From positions 5,853,001 to 5,917,000 of the forward strand of contig CP051247.1 of assembly GCA_017795105.1 (NCBI GenBank): DNA of 64,000 bases. Direction: 5' to 3'. Shown in pieces: positions 52,385 through 61,960 of this stretch. The notes under the pieces were generated by a model that ran no database searches, had not been told where the DNA came from, and saw only the letters and a list, made by a program, of their open reading frames with translations. Made by a program: the position numbers and the translations under genes. Source of the DNA: Planctomycetaceae bacterium. Its GTDB lineage: Bacteria; Planctomycetota; Planctomycetia; Planctomycetales; Planctomycetaceae. Numbering within the stretch: the first letter of the stretch is position 1; each line of letters starts with the position of its first letter.

Positions 52385-52495
52385 ATGGGAAAGAATGAAC
52401 GGCGTGCGCCGCGGAGACCGGCCACGAAACTCCCGAATCTGCAGAAGAAGTTTCAGAAGAACCAGGCCAGGAAAACGGACGGGCCGAAAAAGTAA
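52385..52495 (+). CDS. 36-residue highly basic peptide
   Basis: An ORF of 36 codons (MGKNERRAPRRP... ending DGPKK) behind a very strong ribosome-binding site AAGGAGGAGG at 52368-52377, 7 bases before the ATG. About 14 of 36 residues are Lys or Arg, with no hydrophobic stretch. The next gene starts 34 bases after its stop on the same strand. The ribosome site makes translation likely; a nucleic-acid- or ribosome-binding role is a guess from charge. Confidence 0.6.
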   Translation: MGKNERRAPRRPATKLPNLQKKFQKNQARKTDGPKK

Positions 52496-52529
52496 TTCCG
52501 AGTCACACCACGATCGACGGAGATCAGAA

Positions 52530-53378
52530 ATGCAGCGTTCTGTCTGGGCAATGACCATCGCAACCGTACTGTCTGTTTCGGCGATGCTTCCAGCTGCTGA
52601 ACCCGTCGAAGTCCTGCGAAAGGACAACCTCGTGGCCTGGTGTATCGTGCCGTTCGATGCAGAAAAGCGTGGCCCGATGGAACGTGCGAGAATGCTTAAG
52701 GAACTCGGGCTAACACGGTGCGCCTACGACTGGCGGGCGGAACACGTTCCAACCTTCGAGCAGGAGATTCGGGCGTATCAACAGGAAGGAATTGAGTTCT
52801 TCGCCTTCTGGTCAGCTCACGAAGATGCATTCCGGCTCTTCGAGAAGTATGACCTGCATCCGCAGATCTGGCAGACACTGCGAGATCCGGGGGAAGGAAC
52901 GCAGTCGGACAAAGTCGAGCGAGCTGCTCAGGGGCTTTTGCCGCTGGCGAAGCGAACGGCGGAACTGAATTGTCCACTTGGTCTGTACAATCACGGCGGC
53001 TGGGGCGGCGAACCGGAGAATCTCGTTGCAGTCTGCCAGCGGCTCCTCGAGTTGGGACACGGTCATGTCGGCATCGTCTACAACTTTCATCACGGCCACG
53101 GTGATATCGACGACTGGCGGGCATCATTCGACCTGCTTCAGCCCTGGTTGCTCTGCCTGAATCTCAACGGAATGAATCCGGAAGCCAATCCCAAGATTCT
53201 CGGGATCGGCAAGGGGCAGCATGAACTGGAGATGATCCGCGTCGTGATCGAAGCCAGTTACGACGGGCCGATCGGGATTCTTGACCATCGTTCCGAACTG
53301 GATGCCAGGGAGTCGCTGCAGGAGAACCTCGACGGGCTCGAACAGATCCGCCGGAAACTCAAAGGCGAACGAAAGTAA
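52530..53378 (+). CDS. Exported TIM-barrel protein, sugar isomerase/epimerase type
   Basis: A 282-residue protein with a signal peptide (residues 1-22). The rest resembles the xylose isomerase-like TIM barrel family: 'WCIVPFDAEKRGPMERARMLKELGLTRCAYDWR', 'IEFFAFWSAH', 'PLGLYNHGGWGGEPENLVAVC', 'VGIVYNFHHGHGD' with potential metal-binding His residues, and 'GPIGILDHRSELDARESLQENLDGLEQI' at the end. Planctomycetes have many exported members with unknown substrates. ATG 52530 was chosen because it starts the signal peptide; the frame is open to 52395. Its stop abuts the stop of the convergent RTX-like gene with no gap. Confidence 0.8.
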   Translation: MQRSVWAMTIATVLSVSAMLPAAEPVEVLRKDNLVAWCIVPFDAEKRGPMERARMLKELGLTRCAYDWRAEHVPTFEQEIRAYQQEGIEFFAFWSAHEDAFRLFEKYDLHPQIWQTLRDPGEGTQSDKVERAAQGLLPLAKRTAELNCPLGLYNHGGWGGEPENLVAVCQRLLELGHGHVGIVYNFHHGHGDIDDWRASFDLLQPWLLCLNLNGMNPEANPKILGIGKGQHELEMIRVVIEASYDGPIGILDHRSELDARESLQENLDGLEQIRRKLKGERK

Positions 53379-55922
53379 TCACAGCAGTCCGCCGAGCGAT
53401 GTGATCTCGCCTGCGACATCTTCCGCGAGTCCGACCGCTTTATCTGCTGCGTCCTTCGTTGCTGCCCAGCCGAGTTTCCCGGCGTTGGACGCGAAGTAGA
53501 GACCTTTCTTAAGGTTCTTGCCTGCTTCTCCAGACAGCCATTCGGCGACGTCCTGAACCTGGGCGGGAGCTGCGAGAATCTCGTTCACGCCGTCCTTACC
53601 GAACCGCACCACAAACCGCCCCGTGGCGACATTGGTGGCCTCGGCCCAGGCATAGTCGAGAGCTCGGGAGCCAAAGGACTTGACATAGACGATCCCCTTG
53701 ATTGCCGCATTCGCGACATCCTTGAACGAGTTGAACAGAATGTTGTGGCTGGCGATTCGCTTCAGCAAGTCTGTGACAGCGGAGTCGATGTCTGTTAGCG
53801 GCGTATGAATGGTGCCAAGGCTCATCCCGAATGCCCGGGCGCTCACCGAGGCGTTCAGTGAGTCGGCCGATAAACCTGAGGTGCCTCGGACTGCAATGGC
53901 AGCCGAGGGTCGAATGCCGAACATTCCGGCAGGGGCTTTGATCGTGAAATCGCCGGTGACCGAGACGGTCTGCTTCGCGAAATCGGCATGGGCGAACATC
54001 ATTACCCCGGTTCCGAGCACTTTCACATTGCTGCGAATGTCGAGTGTGGAGTTGGTCAGCACGAACTGGGTTTTCGAAAGGTCGTTGTCGAGCAGTCCCG
54101 TGATGTTGATCGAAGGGCTCGATGTCAGACGGCGGATGACTCCATCGATATTGCCCTGCGTGCCGCGAACGAACGGGATGTTGCTGAGAACGGTCCCGGA
54201 GAAGGGGTTTTCGGATTGAGCCCGGAAGTAGAGAGTGTCCGCATCCCCCTGATAGATCAACGATCCGGAGGCGAGTGGAAGATTCACCGAAAGAGGCAGT
54301 CCATTGATCTGGACGTACTGATCGATTCCTTCGTTGAAGTTGAGCCGTCCGTTGATCCCGATGGCCATCTCGGAAAAGTCGAGATCGAGCACCTTGTCGA
54401 TCAGCACTGCATTCCAGAGAGCGGCGTTGAAATCAGCGGGAGCAGCGGTTCCGTCAGCCAGCTTCAGGGTGATCGAACCGTTCGCGGTCAGGCCGAGTTG
54501 CTTAATCTTGATGCCATCGACGGCTGCAAACAGATGTCCTGAAAGGCTGTTCTTGAAGTGGTCAGGACGAGCGGCGGGCGTGTAGAGGATTCGACCGAGG
54601 CGCGAGGCACCGACGGTGAACGTCTCGTCGTTCTCTCCCGGGAACTTCACGAAGACCGTTTCGTCATCCGGCTGCATGACGATCGTCACGCCTTGACGAT
54701 TGTCGCCGCCCGTAATCCCGCCGACACTCACACGGCTGCCGCGATCAATATCGAGAATTAGATACGGGCGGCCGCTTTCCAGAGGAAGACTGCTATGAGT
54801 CTTCATGATCTCGGCACCCGACTTGATTGCGAACTGAACCGGATCCGAGCCGCTCGGCAGGGAGATCCCCATGTTCCGTGCCAGGTCGATCAGCGGGGAA
54901 GGCAGACCGGAAATGGAAGGCAGAGTAATCGTAGCCTTGGCGATCTGGCGGAGAGCTTTGGGGTTCCCTTTCGATGTAAACGTGACCTTCTTACCGAAGA
55001 GGTCGATTGTAAGACTGTGCTGGCCCTGGATATGCGTGTCGATTTCCACGCCAGAAAGACTAATTGGCAACTCACTGCCGTGCGGAGAGACAGTGCTGAT
55101 GACGCCATGCCCCTTGTATGTCTTTCCGGAGAGTGTCCAGCCGTCGGCAGCTTTCAGGCTCATCATGCCGGAACTGCCAATCAAATCGAGCGTGTCGCCG
55201 GCCTGTCGAACATAAAGAGCGGTGGTCGACTCGCGGGCGATCACATCATCGCCGAACAGCGTCTGTGTTTCCGAACTCTTGAGCTTTGAGTTGAGGAACG
55301 AGGCCGGCCCGGCGAACATGAGATCGGCGCCGGCTCCCGGAGTGGTGAAATCATAGAGCGTTCTGCTGTGGATGACGTCGTCGCCGTTTCCGCCCTTCAG
55401 GAACTGCGGCGTGATGAAGTCGCTCAGCTTATGAAAGCCGGCAGATCCGCCATCGAGCCAGTCGTTTCCGTCGCCCCCTTCAAGACGATCGTGGCCGCCG
55501 TAGCCGTATAAGCGATCGTTCCCAGCCCCGCCGAGGAACCAATCGTCGTTGGAACCGCCCCGAAGCTCATCGTTTCCATCACCGCCGTGGGCTTCTGATC
55601 GTTTGGATGTGTCGTTGAAGAACACATCATTGCCGCCGTTCCCGTGGAACACGATCTTCGAGACACTCGAAGAACGGAATGTGCTCTGCTGATTGTTCGT
55701 TTGATCTCCGACGACGATGGAGCCATTGGCCTCGGAAACGTTGACGTGATCCGAAGCGTTATCGCCGGTGATGGTAAGCACGCCATGCGAGAGGACGGAC
55801 GTTGAAGTGAGCAGGTCTCGTGCTTCCAGGACTTCGGCGACACCCGGCGCGACTCGCAGGAGATGACTTCTCTTGGAGGGGCTGGCAAAAAGCGTGTGGA
55901 AGAGTGAATTGTGTGCCCGCAT
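53379..55922 (-). CDS. Exported RTX-repeat surface protein with LEPR-like motif
   Basis: An 847-residue protein. Residues 31-38 read VLEARDLL, a variant of the LEPR-XLL motif, just before the mature part. Residues about 90-160 contain RTX-type calcium repeats (HGNGGNDVFF, HGGDGNDELRGG, GGAGNDRLYGYGGHDRLEGGDGNDWLDGG). The remaining ~680 residues are beta-rich with many Ser/Thr/Gly and no recognised family. The start at 55922 has a good position for the motif. Likely secreted or surface-bound. Ends flush with the convergent TIM-barrel gene. Confidence 0.78.
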   Translation of the reverse strand: MRAHNSLFHTLFASPSKRSHLLRVAPGVAEVLEARDLLTSTSVLSHGVLTITGDNASDHVNVSEANGSIVVGDQTNNQQSTFRSSSVSKIVFHGNGGNDVFFNDTSKRSEAHGGDGNDELRGGSNDDWFLGGAGNDRLYGYGGHDRLEGGDGNDWLDGGSAGFHKLSDFITPQFLKGGNGDDVIHSRTLYDFTTPGAGADLMFAGPASFLNSKLKSSETQTLFGDDVIARESTTALYVRQAGDTLDLIGSSGMMSLKAADGWTLSGKTYKGHGVISTVSPHGSELPISLSGVEIDTHIQGQHSLTIDLFGKKVTFTSKGNPKALRQIAKATITLPSISGLPSPLIDLARNMGISLPSGSDPVQFAIKSGAEIMKTHSSLPLESGRPYLILDIDRGSRVSVGGITGGDNRQGVTIVMQPDDETVFVKFPGENDETFTVGASRLGRILYTPAARPDHFKNSLSGHLFAAVDGIKIKQLGLTANGSITLKLADGTAAPADFNAALWNAVLIDKVLDLDFSEMAIGINGRLNFNEGIDQYVQINGLPLSVNLPLASGSLIYQGDADTLYFRAQSENPFSGTVLSNIPFVRGTQGNIDGVIRRLTSSPSINITGLLDNDLSKTQFVLTNSTLDIRSNVKVLGTGVMMFAHADFAKQTVSVTGDFTIKAPAGMFGIRPSAAIAVRGTSGLSADSLNASVSARAFGMSLGTIHTPLTDIDSAVTDLLKRIASHNILFNSFKDVANAAIKGIVYVKSFGSRALDYAWAEATNVATGRFVVRFGKDGVNEILAAPAQVQDVAEWLSGEAGKNLKKGLYFASNAGKLGWAATKDAADKAVGLAEDVAGEITSLGGLL

Positions 55923-56079
55923 TCTGGCTCCGCTGAACTGGATGGTCGAGTTGTTCGAAGCAAAGCTAGAACAACGACCTCGGGGGGGCTCTGCGGAACG
56001 AGCCGAGCAGGGGTTTTTACGGAAGCGAATTCTCTGTAAGGCCCGGTTCTAGCGATCCGTCGCCTTTCCCATACAAAGA

Positions 56080-56097
56080 TGTGGTCTCGAGACCACA
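56080..56097. promoter_or_regulatory. 18-bp perfect palindrome upstream of the RTX-type gene
   Basis: TGTGGTCTCGAGACCACA is a perfect 18-bp palindrome, 158 bases upstream of the RTX gene start and 52 bases after the end of the CxxCH gene (both minus strand). As RNA it would form a 7-bp stem with a TCGA tetraloop, so a terminator stem is an alternative to an operator; the minus-strand continuation TCTTTG is only weakly T-rich. Confidence 0.45.
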
Positions 56098-56148
56098 GTT
56101 GTTGACTTTCCGCAACATCGTGGCGAAAAGACAACGTGTTGTGCGGCG

Positions 56149-59100
56149 CTACTTCAATGACAGCAGATAGGCGATCAGGTCGCTGATCTCTTTGGACGAA
56201 AGTGTTTCCGCAAAGTTGGCTGGCATCAGGGAAAGAGCCGTCTTGCGGGAGTCTTCGATCTCGCTTTCCGCAATACGAATCTCTTTACCCTGAGAATCGG
56301 CGAGGACCAGGATCTGGCCTTCACGCCGGCGTTCGAGGCCGGTGTAAAGCTTCCCTTCGCTGGTTACGATCACGCTGGTCCGGAATGCGGCGTCGACGTT
56401 TCGGTTCGGATCGAGCAAGTCTTCAAGCAGCCGGTCGAGCCCCCGCTTTCCGACCCCTTCGAGTTGCGGCCCGACAATCGGGCCAGTCGGGCCGACACGG
56501 TGGCAGTTCCCACAATGCTTTTTGAAGAGCTCCTGGCCATTCTCGATTGAGACCGTCGCTGACCCGAATTCGGATCGCTGGCGAGAAATGATCTCAGCCA
56601 TCTGTTCATTGGCCGGAACAAGATTCTCAGTCAATCGCTCGGCCCGCTTCCGATCAGAGACAGTGCCACGGGAGGCAACGACGTCTGCTACGGCGGGAGT
56701 CCTCAAGAGTTGAGCAGAGGCTTTGCCGGCGGCAATCACTTCCAGCAGCGTCTGAATGCCCGTCGGGGTCTGGCAGAGTGACGCCGCAAACTCGCGCTGA
56801 AGTGGGGCAGGGGCCACGGTGAGTGAGGCGACGAGCGTTTGCCGAGCCGCCGGGCTTTCAATCGCACCCAGTTCGCCGGCGGCGATCGTGCGAAGCTCAG
56901 GCGATTCGGTCGTCTCCGTAACGATGGTCTGGAGCAATGCCAACTTGTCTTCTGCAGAGAGGATCGGACCAGCGGCTTTCAGTGCGGTCGATCTCAACGC
57001 GGGTGACTGCTCTTTCGCCGTCGCGATCGCCACCACCTGTTGACTGACAGAATCGATACTCAATAAGCCTGCCAGTTCGACCAGCCGGAGCGATTCCTCG
57101 CGAAACCCCGGCGAGGGCACGCTGATAACAGGGGGATCGAAACGACCGGCTGCAATCCAGGCGTACGCGGGAGCTGCAAACGCATCGACGATCTCAAAGT
57201 AAACTGCCTCGCCGGCATGGTCTGGCAATGACCAGACGCAGAGTCGGGCGGTGTCGTTGCGTGGCGGTTCCTGGCGGGCGAGTTCTTCACCGGTCTCAGC
57301 TGACACCAGTCGCACATGGTTGACGGGAGCGGGATTCGTTCCCGGCAGACCGTTATGTCCGCAAAGCCAGAATGAGAAATCGTCCGGCAGATTAAATTGA
57401 GGGCTGCGGAGAATGCCGGTCAGCTTTTCTCCGTTGGTAATGCTGTCCCAGTATGGCGAGTTCTCTCCATCGGTCGAATTACGATGTCGAAGCCCAAAGG
57501 GCGAAGCAGAATGCGGCAGGCCTTCGGCCGGGAGTGCGGTCCAGTCGCCGGGGTGAGCGATAACGGCTTCAAGCCGTTCGGGAGCCAGCCGGTTGTACCA
57601 GCGTTTCAGGTCAGTTTGTGTGGACAGTTCGATCCCATTCTGCTCCAGGCCCCGGCAGATGGAAGAGAGTAACTGCAGCTGACGACTGGCATCATCTGGG
57701 AACCAGTCGGGGGCCAGAGAGACGAACTCTCGGAGCTCTTCGGTGGACCCGAAGCGGGCGATCAGTTCCGCGGCCTGATTCAGCCTCGCGGGCGGTGTCG
57801 AAGCCGGCGCAACCAGAGAGAGAAGGATCGGGATGGATGCTGCATCGTCCGTTGCAGCGGCAATCTCGACAAGTCGAGGACGCAAATCGGACCGCCATTC
57901 TCTGTTCAGCAGATCAGCGACAATCGCAGCATTGCGGAGATGCGTTCGCAGCGCCATTCGGCAGGTATGAATCAGATGTGTGTCCGTATCAGGAGCCGTC
58001 ATCCAGCTGTTGATCAGCAGTTCGACATTGTCCGCGCGAGGATGTCGCCCCAGTCCATCAGCCGCGGCTCGCATGACGAAGGCGTTGTTGTCAGCGAGGC
58101 CGGTTTGAAGCATGCGGAGTTCTGTCGAGCCGATCTCGTTTCGCTCCGCGAGGAGCTTCATCGCGTGAGTTCGTACCAGCGGAACGGGATCGCTGGCAAA
58201 CTCCTGAATCTCGCCTGGAGTTATGGTCTTCAGTCGTCCGAGCACCCACATCCCATGGGCGCGAACTTCAGGTTTCTTCGATGATCGCATGGCATTCCGC
58301 ACGGCTGCGGACGCCGAACCCGGGAAACGATCGACGAGCAGGTTTGTCGCCAGTGTCCGAATCTGAAGATTCTTATGCCCCAGTTCTTGAGCAAGCTCTT
58401 CGACGGTTCGGGTTGTGAGATCGGGACGTTGCGGCGTGGCGATTTTGCCATCGTCTCCTTTCCAGACTACACGCCAGACTCGCCCCAGTTGACGGTTCCG
58501 TCGGGGATGGTCGAGCGGAGCTTCGTAATGCCCGATGACAGCATTGTAGAAGTCAGCGATGTAGAGGGCTCCATCGGGGCCGACAGTGAGATCGACCGGT
58601 CGGAAGAGCAGGTCGTCGCAAGTCACGAAGTCGGCCTGCGTGTCGCACTGGTAAGTGGAGCCGTATTGCTTAAGACGATCGCGATGGATTCGGGATGTCA
58701 CCGGGTTGCAGATGAAGATGTTGTCGCGATACTCGGGCGGAAAATGTTCGGCCGCGTAATACGCAGGGCCGCAAATCCCGGTTGATCCATGGCCGTGATC
58801 GATCATTGTCGGACCGAAGCCGAGGCCATCCGGCTTGCTTCCGAAGTGAGGGTAGCGGGCGCCGCGAAGCAGCATGTAAACCGGCATCGAGTGGCAGTCG
58901 CTGCTGTAGAGATTGCCCCAGGGATCGAATGTCAGTCCGAACGGATTGACTTGCCCCCAGGTGAACTGCTCGAACCGAGATCCATCTTCGCGAAAGCGAT
59001 ATGTGTTGCCGGAATCGAGAACGGTTGTTTCTCCAGAGCCATCGACGATCTCGCTGTGGTTCGCGAATCCATGGCAGCCGTAAATCCAGCCATCGACCCA

Positions 59101-59667
59101 GCGACGGTAGCCGTTGCTGTTGCCGTGGACATCGATGTTGCCAAACCGCGAATAGACAGGTTGTGTCTTGTCAGCCCGGCCATCGCCGTCGATGTCCGAC
59201 ACGCGAAAGATCGAAGGGATGCCGTACACAAGAGCTTCACTGCCGTCGCCGAGAGGGGTGTGGCCAATCGGAATGTTCAATCCGGTTGCGAAATGGGTGA
59301 TACCGATTGCCTTCCCATTCGCATCAATGCCTTCGACAACAGTCAGCCGGTCGCGTGGGGAATGCTCCCCCTGTCCCTTGAAGCGGGTGCGGGGTTCGAC
59401 TCCTTCGCTGGTCGCCGGATACGGATACTCAATCGAATGCGTGACCCAGAGGCGGCCTCGGGCGTCGAAGGCCAGATTCATCGGCTGGCCAATGTCAGGA
59501 TCGCTGAGCACGAGCTGGATCTCGAAGCCAAAGGGCAGATGAAACTTCGCTTTCTGCTCGGCTGGAGTCAGGTCCGGTCCCGGAACAACGGCTTGAGCAA
59601 AGGCGGCGTCCGCAGAGGCCGTCAGCAGGGCAAGGAACAGGAGGAGATAGCGTGTTCGATCGGACAT
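56149..59667 (-). CDS. PVC-type heme-binding CxxCH protein with propeller and HEAT repeats
   Basis: A 1172-residue exported protein (signal peptide residues 1-25). Residues 40-430 are the soluble-dehydrogenase-like beta-propeller of this planctomycete/Verrucomicrobia family (FEIQLVLSDPDIGQPMNLAFDARGRLWVTHSIEYPYP; 'WIYGCHGFANHS'; 'RPVDLTVGPDGALYIADFYNAVIGHYE'). Residues 440-620 and 880-1000 are HEAT-like helices. The C-terminus holds one cytochrome c domain with heme site CGNCH (1052-1056) and 'ALSLMPANFAETLSSKEISDLIAYLLSL', giving a Met axial ligand. Probably a periplasmic oxidoreductase acting on a carbohydrate; substrate unknown. Divergent from the TetR gene. Confidence 0.88.
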   Translation of the reverse strand: MSDRTRYLLLFLALLTASADAAFAQAVVPGPDLTPAEQKAKFHLPFGFEIQLVLSDPDIGQPMNLAFDARGRLWVTHSIEYPYPATSEGVEPRTRFKGQGEHSPRDRLTVVEGIDANGKAIGITHFATGLNIPIGHTPLGDGSEALVYGIPSIFRVSDIDGDGRADKTQPVYSRFGNIDVHGNSNGYRRWVDGWIYGCHGFANHSEIVDGSGETTVLDSGNTYRFREDGSRFEQFTWGQVNPFGLTFDPWGNLYSSDCHSMPVYMLLRGARYPHFGSKPDGLGFGPTMIDHGHGSTGICGPAYYAAEHFPPEYRDNIFICNPVTSRIHRDRLKQYGSTYQCDTQADFVTCDDLLFRPVDLTVGPDGALYIADFYNAVIGHYEAPLDHPRRNRQLGRVWRVVWKGDDGKIATPQRPDLTTRTVEELAQELGHKNLQIRTLATNLLVDRFPGSASAAVRNAMRSSKKPEVRAHGMWVLGRLKTITPGEIQEFASDPVPLVRTHAMKLLAERNEIGSTELRMLQTGLADNNAFVMRAAADGLGRHPRADNVELLINSWMTAPDTDTHLIHTCRMALRTHLRNAAIVADLLNREWRSDLRPRLVEIAAATDDAASIPILLSLVAPASTPPARLNQAAELIARFGSTEELREFVSLAPDWFPDDASRQLQLLSSICRGLEQNGIELSTQTDLKRWYNRLAPERLEAVIAHPGDWTALPAEGLPHSASPFGLRHRNSTDGENSPYWDSITNGEKLTGILRSPQFNLPDDFSFWLCGHNGLPGTNPAPVNHVRLVSAETGEELARQEPPRNDTARLCVWSLPDHAGEAVYFEIVDAFAAPAYAWIAAGRFDPPVISVPSPGFREESLRLVELAGLLSIDSVSQQVVAIATAKEQSPALRSTALKAAGPILSAEDKLALLQTIVTETTESPELRTIAAGELGAIESPAARQTLVASLTVAPAPLQREFAASLCQTPTGIQTLLEVIAAGKASAQLLRTPAVADVVASRGTVSDRKRAERLTENLVPANEQMAEIISRQRSEFGSATVSIENGQELFKKHCGNCHRVGPTGPIVGPQLEGVGKRGLDRLLEDLLDPNRNVDAAFRTSVIVTSEGKLYTGLERRREGQILVLADSQGKEIRIAESEIEDSRKTALSLMPANFAETLSSKEISDLIAYLLSLK

Positions 59668-59831
59668 GGCGAGAGCAGCAGCTGATCGGAGGAACCGGCA
59701 CGAATCTGTGCGGTGAATGCAGAAATCGTCTCTCTACAATCGCTGCCGGGGAGCGAATTGTCCAGCGAGTGGCGAATCGGTCGCCCATTCAAAATCGCTA
59801 TTGATCGAACCCGGGGGGAGGTCTATCATAT

Positions 59832-59864
59832 GTTTCATACAGTTGTTTGAAACGTGTGTATTAT
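59832..59864 (+). promoter_or_regulatory. Operator-like inverted repeat and -10 element before the TetR gene
   Basis: GTTTCA (59832-59837) and TGAAAC (59848-59853) form an inverted repeat, extendable with one mismatch, directly upstream of a TATTAT hexamer (59859-59864). The site overlaps the presumed polymerase footprint, fitting autorepression by the TetR-type protein encoded 19 bases downstream. Confidence 0.5.
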
Positions 59865-59882
59865 TTGCAAAGCTCGCACCCC

Positions 59883-60551
59883 ATGCCGAATTCCGATGAC
59901 TCCACACGGGTTCGCCTGCTCGATGCCGCCGGGACGGTTTTTGCCGATCGGGGCTTCGACAAGGCCACCGTTCGCGAGATCTGTACCAGGGCGGATGTGA
60001 ATCTGGCCGCAGTGAACTATCACTTTGGAGACAAAGCTCGCCTCTATGTGGAGACGCTGCTGCACGCCCATGAAGTGGTTTTCGAGCAGGTTCCGCTGCC
60101 GAAATGGTCCGAGGACACCCCACCCCAGCAGAAATTGGCCGATTTCATCGAAACCATGCTGCAACGCATGTTGCTGGCCAGGTCTCTGCCCTGGCAGGCT
60201 CGACTGATGATGCGGGAGTTCGTGGCTCCGACGACCGATTGCCGGGAACTGGCCGAGACCTACATCCAGCCACACAACCGAATTCTGATGGAAATCATCG
60301 GGGAGCTGGTTCCGGCCGAAACGCCTGAATACAGCCGCTTTCAGATCGCCTTCAGCATCGTCGGACAATGCATGTTCTACAAGATGAATTCCTCCCTGAT
60401 GCAGGCGCTCGTGCCGGAAGAGCAGATCGCCGAACATTTCGGGCCGGCAACCCTGGCCCGGCATATCACAGCGTTCTCGCTGGCTGCACTCGGCCAGCCG
60501 GATCATTTTCAAAAGTATCTTCAGACTCTCTCAGAAGAGATTGCGACATGA
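59883..60551 (+). CDS. TetR-type regulator (CecR/CerR-like)
   Basis: A 222-residue DNA-binding protein. Residues 8-55 form the TetR helix-turn-helix (VRLLDAAGTVFADRGFDKATVREICTRADVNLAAVNYHFGDKARLY). The C-terminal ligand domain (about 70-215) resembles the CecR/DUF1956 type, with 'MMREFVAPT' and 'HITAFSLAALG' stretches, often linked to efflux genes. ATG 59883 is the first acceptable start; the open frame upstream begins with TTG. The stop overlaps the adaptor gene by 4 bases, so regulator and pump are one operon, probably autoregulated and induced by the pump substrate. Confidence 0.88.
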   Translation: MPNSDDSTRVRLLDAAGTVFADRGFDKATVREICTRADVNLAAVNYHFGDKARLYVETLLHAHEVVFEQVPLPKWSEDTPPQQKLADFIETMLQRMLLARSLPWQARLMMREFVAPTTDCRELAETYIQPHNRILMEIIGELVPAETPEYSRFQIAFSIVGQCMFYKMNSSLMQALVPEEQIAEHFGPATLARHITAFSLAALGQPDHFQKYLQTLSEEIAT

Positions 60552-61960
60552 AATCACTGCGTAAGTCATTTCAGGAAGTCTTTCGCTTCACGCTGCCCTT
60601 CTTAATTCTGGGCATCGGCGTTGCCGGATTCGCGGCTCTTCAAAGCCAGCGGGAGCAACCCGTGTCCGTGCCGGCCGAGGCGACGCTTCCGCTTGTGGAT
60701 ACGGTGTCGATCCAGGCTTCCAGTGAAGGGCTCGATGTCGACCTCAACGGTATGGTCGTACCTTTCCGGGAGATCCAGCTCTCTGCCGAGGTTTCCGGGC
60801 GTGTTACGCAGAAGTCTTCGGAGTGCCGGGCCGGGCATTATGTCAAAGCTGGCACGCCGCTGCTGACGATCGATGAGCGTAGCTACCGGCTCGCAGTCGA
60901 ACGACTCGAGGAAGAGCTGGCTCAGGCCGAGAACTCTCTGGCCGAACTCGAGGTCAAGATCGAGAACTTCGACGCGTCGATCGCACTGCTCGAAGAAGAT
61001 GTTCGTTTGAAACAGGAAGAGCTCGAACGGGCGAGGCAGGTCTACTCCCGCGGAGGTCTGAATGAGAGTGAACTCAACGATTTCCGGGCCAATGAACTCG
61101 CTGCCCGCAATACACTCGTTTCGACCCAGAACGAGAAACGTGTTTCCGAAGCAAGCCGCGAACGACTGAGCAATGCTCGAGATCTCGCTCAGGCGAAACT
61201 CAAAGAGGCGGAACTCGACCTGGAGAAAGCTCAGATCGTCGCACCGATCGACGGCGTTATCGTCTCGGAGGAGGTCGAGGAAGGGAATTATGTGGCGGCC
61301 GGAACGAAGCTCGTCACCATCGACGATACCTCGGCTGCGGAAGTACGCACGACGCTCCGGATGGAAGAGCTGAACTGGATTCTGCGACATGAGGCGAGTC
61401 TTGGTCACGCCCGTGAAGCCGGAGAGCAGAACGATTATCAATTGCCCCAGGTTCCGGCAACAGTTTCTTATCGCCTGGGGTCTCAGACCTATCAGTGGCA
61501 GGGCTACCTGTCTCGTTACGAGGGAATCGGGGTGAACGAACAGACGCGGACTGTTCCCGTCCGGCTGCTCGTTCCGGAGCCGCAAAACGTCCAGCGGAAG
61601 GCGACTCAGGCTGTGGGAGCCATCGGCGGTCCGAGAGCCCTGGTCCGGGGAATGTTCGTGGATGTCACGCTGCACGTGCAGCCGAACGTCGGCTTTGTAG
61701 AAGTGCCGGAACGAGCCGTGCATCCGGGAAACAAGGTCTGGGTCGTTCGTGATCAGCGTTTGCAGGAGATCGAACTGAGTCGCGTCAACTTCGAGGACGG
61801 CAAGCTGCTTGTCCCTGAAGGCGAAACGGAACTCCGGACAGGCGACGCCGTGGTCGTTTCACCGTTGCTGGTTGCTCAGGACGGACTGCAGGTTCAGAGT
61901 CGAGACACCGAAGCTTCCGTAGCCGACAAAGGAGCTGCAGGCGAAGGATCACGGAACTGA
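60548..61960 (+). CDS. RND efflux adaptor (HlyD/AcrA-type membrane-fusion protein)
   Basis: A 470-residue periplasmic adaptor with an N-terminal membrane helix (about residues 15-32). It shows the first lipoyl half (VPFREIQLSAEVSGRVTQKSSECRAGHYVKAGTPLLTID), a coiled-coil hairpin (about 115-230) and the second half (KAQIVAPIDGVIVSEEVEEGNYVAAGTKLVTID), then barrel and membrane-proximal domains ('ALVRGMFVDVTLHV'). It overlaps the regulator gene by 4 bases and the pump gene by 1 base. It should bridge the RND pump to an outer-membrane channel that lies outside the window. Confidence 0.9.
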   Translation: MKSLRKSFQEVFRFTLPFLILGIGVAGFAALQSQREQPVSVPAEATLPLVDTVSIQASSEGLDVDLNGMVVPFREIQLSAEVSGRVTQKSSECRAGHYVKAGTPLLTIDERSYRLAVERLEEELAQAENSLAELEVKIENFDASIALLEEDVRLKQEELERARQVYSRGGLNESELNDFRANELAARNTLVSTQNEKRVSEASRERLSNARDLAQAKLKEAELDLEKAQIVAPIDGVIVSEEVEEGNYVAAGTKLVTIDDTSAAEVRTTLRMEELNWILRHEASLGHAREAGEQNDYQLPQVPATVSYRLGSQTYQWQGYLSRYEGIGVNEQTRTVPVRLLVPEPQNVQRKATQAVGAIGGPRALVRGMFVDVTLHVQPNVGFVEVPERAVHPGNKVWVVRDQRLQEIELSRVNFEDGKLLVPEGETELRTGDAVVVSPLLVAQDGLQVQSRDTEASVADKGAAGEGSRN

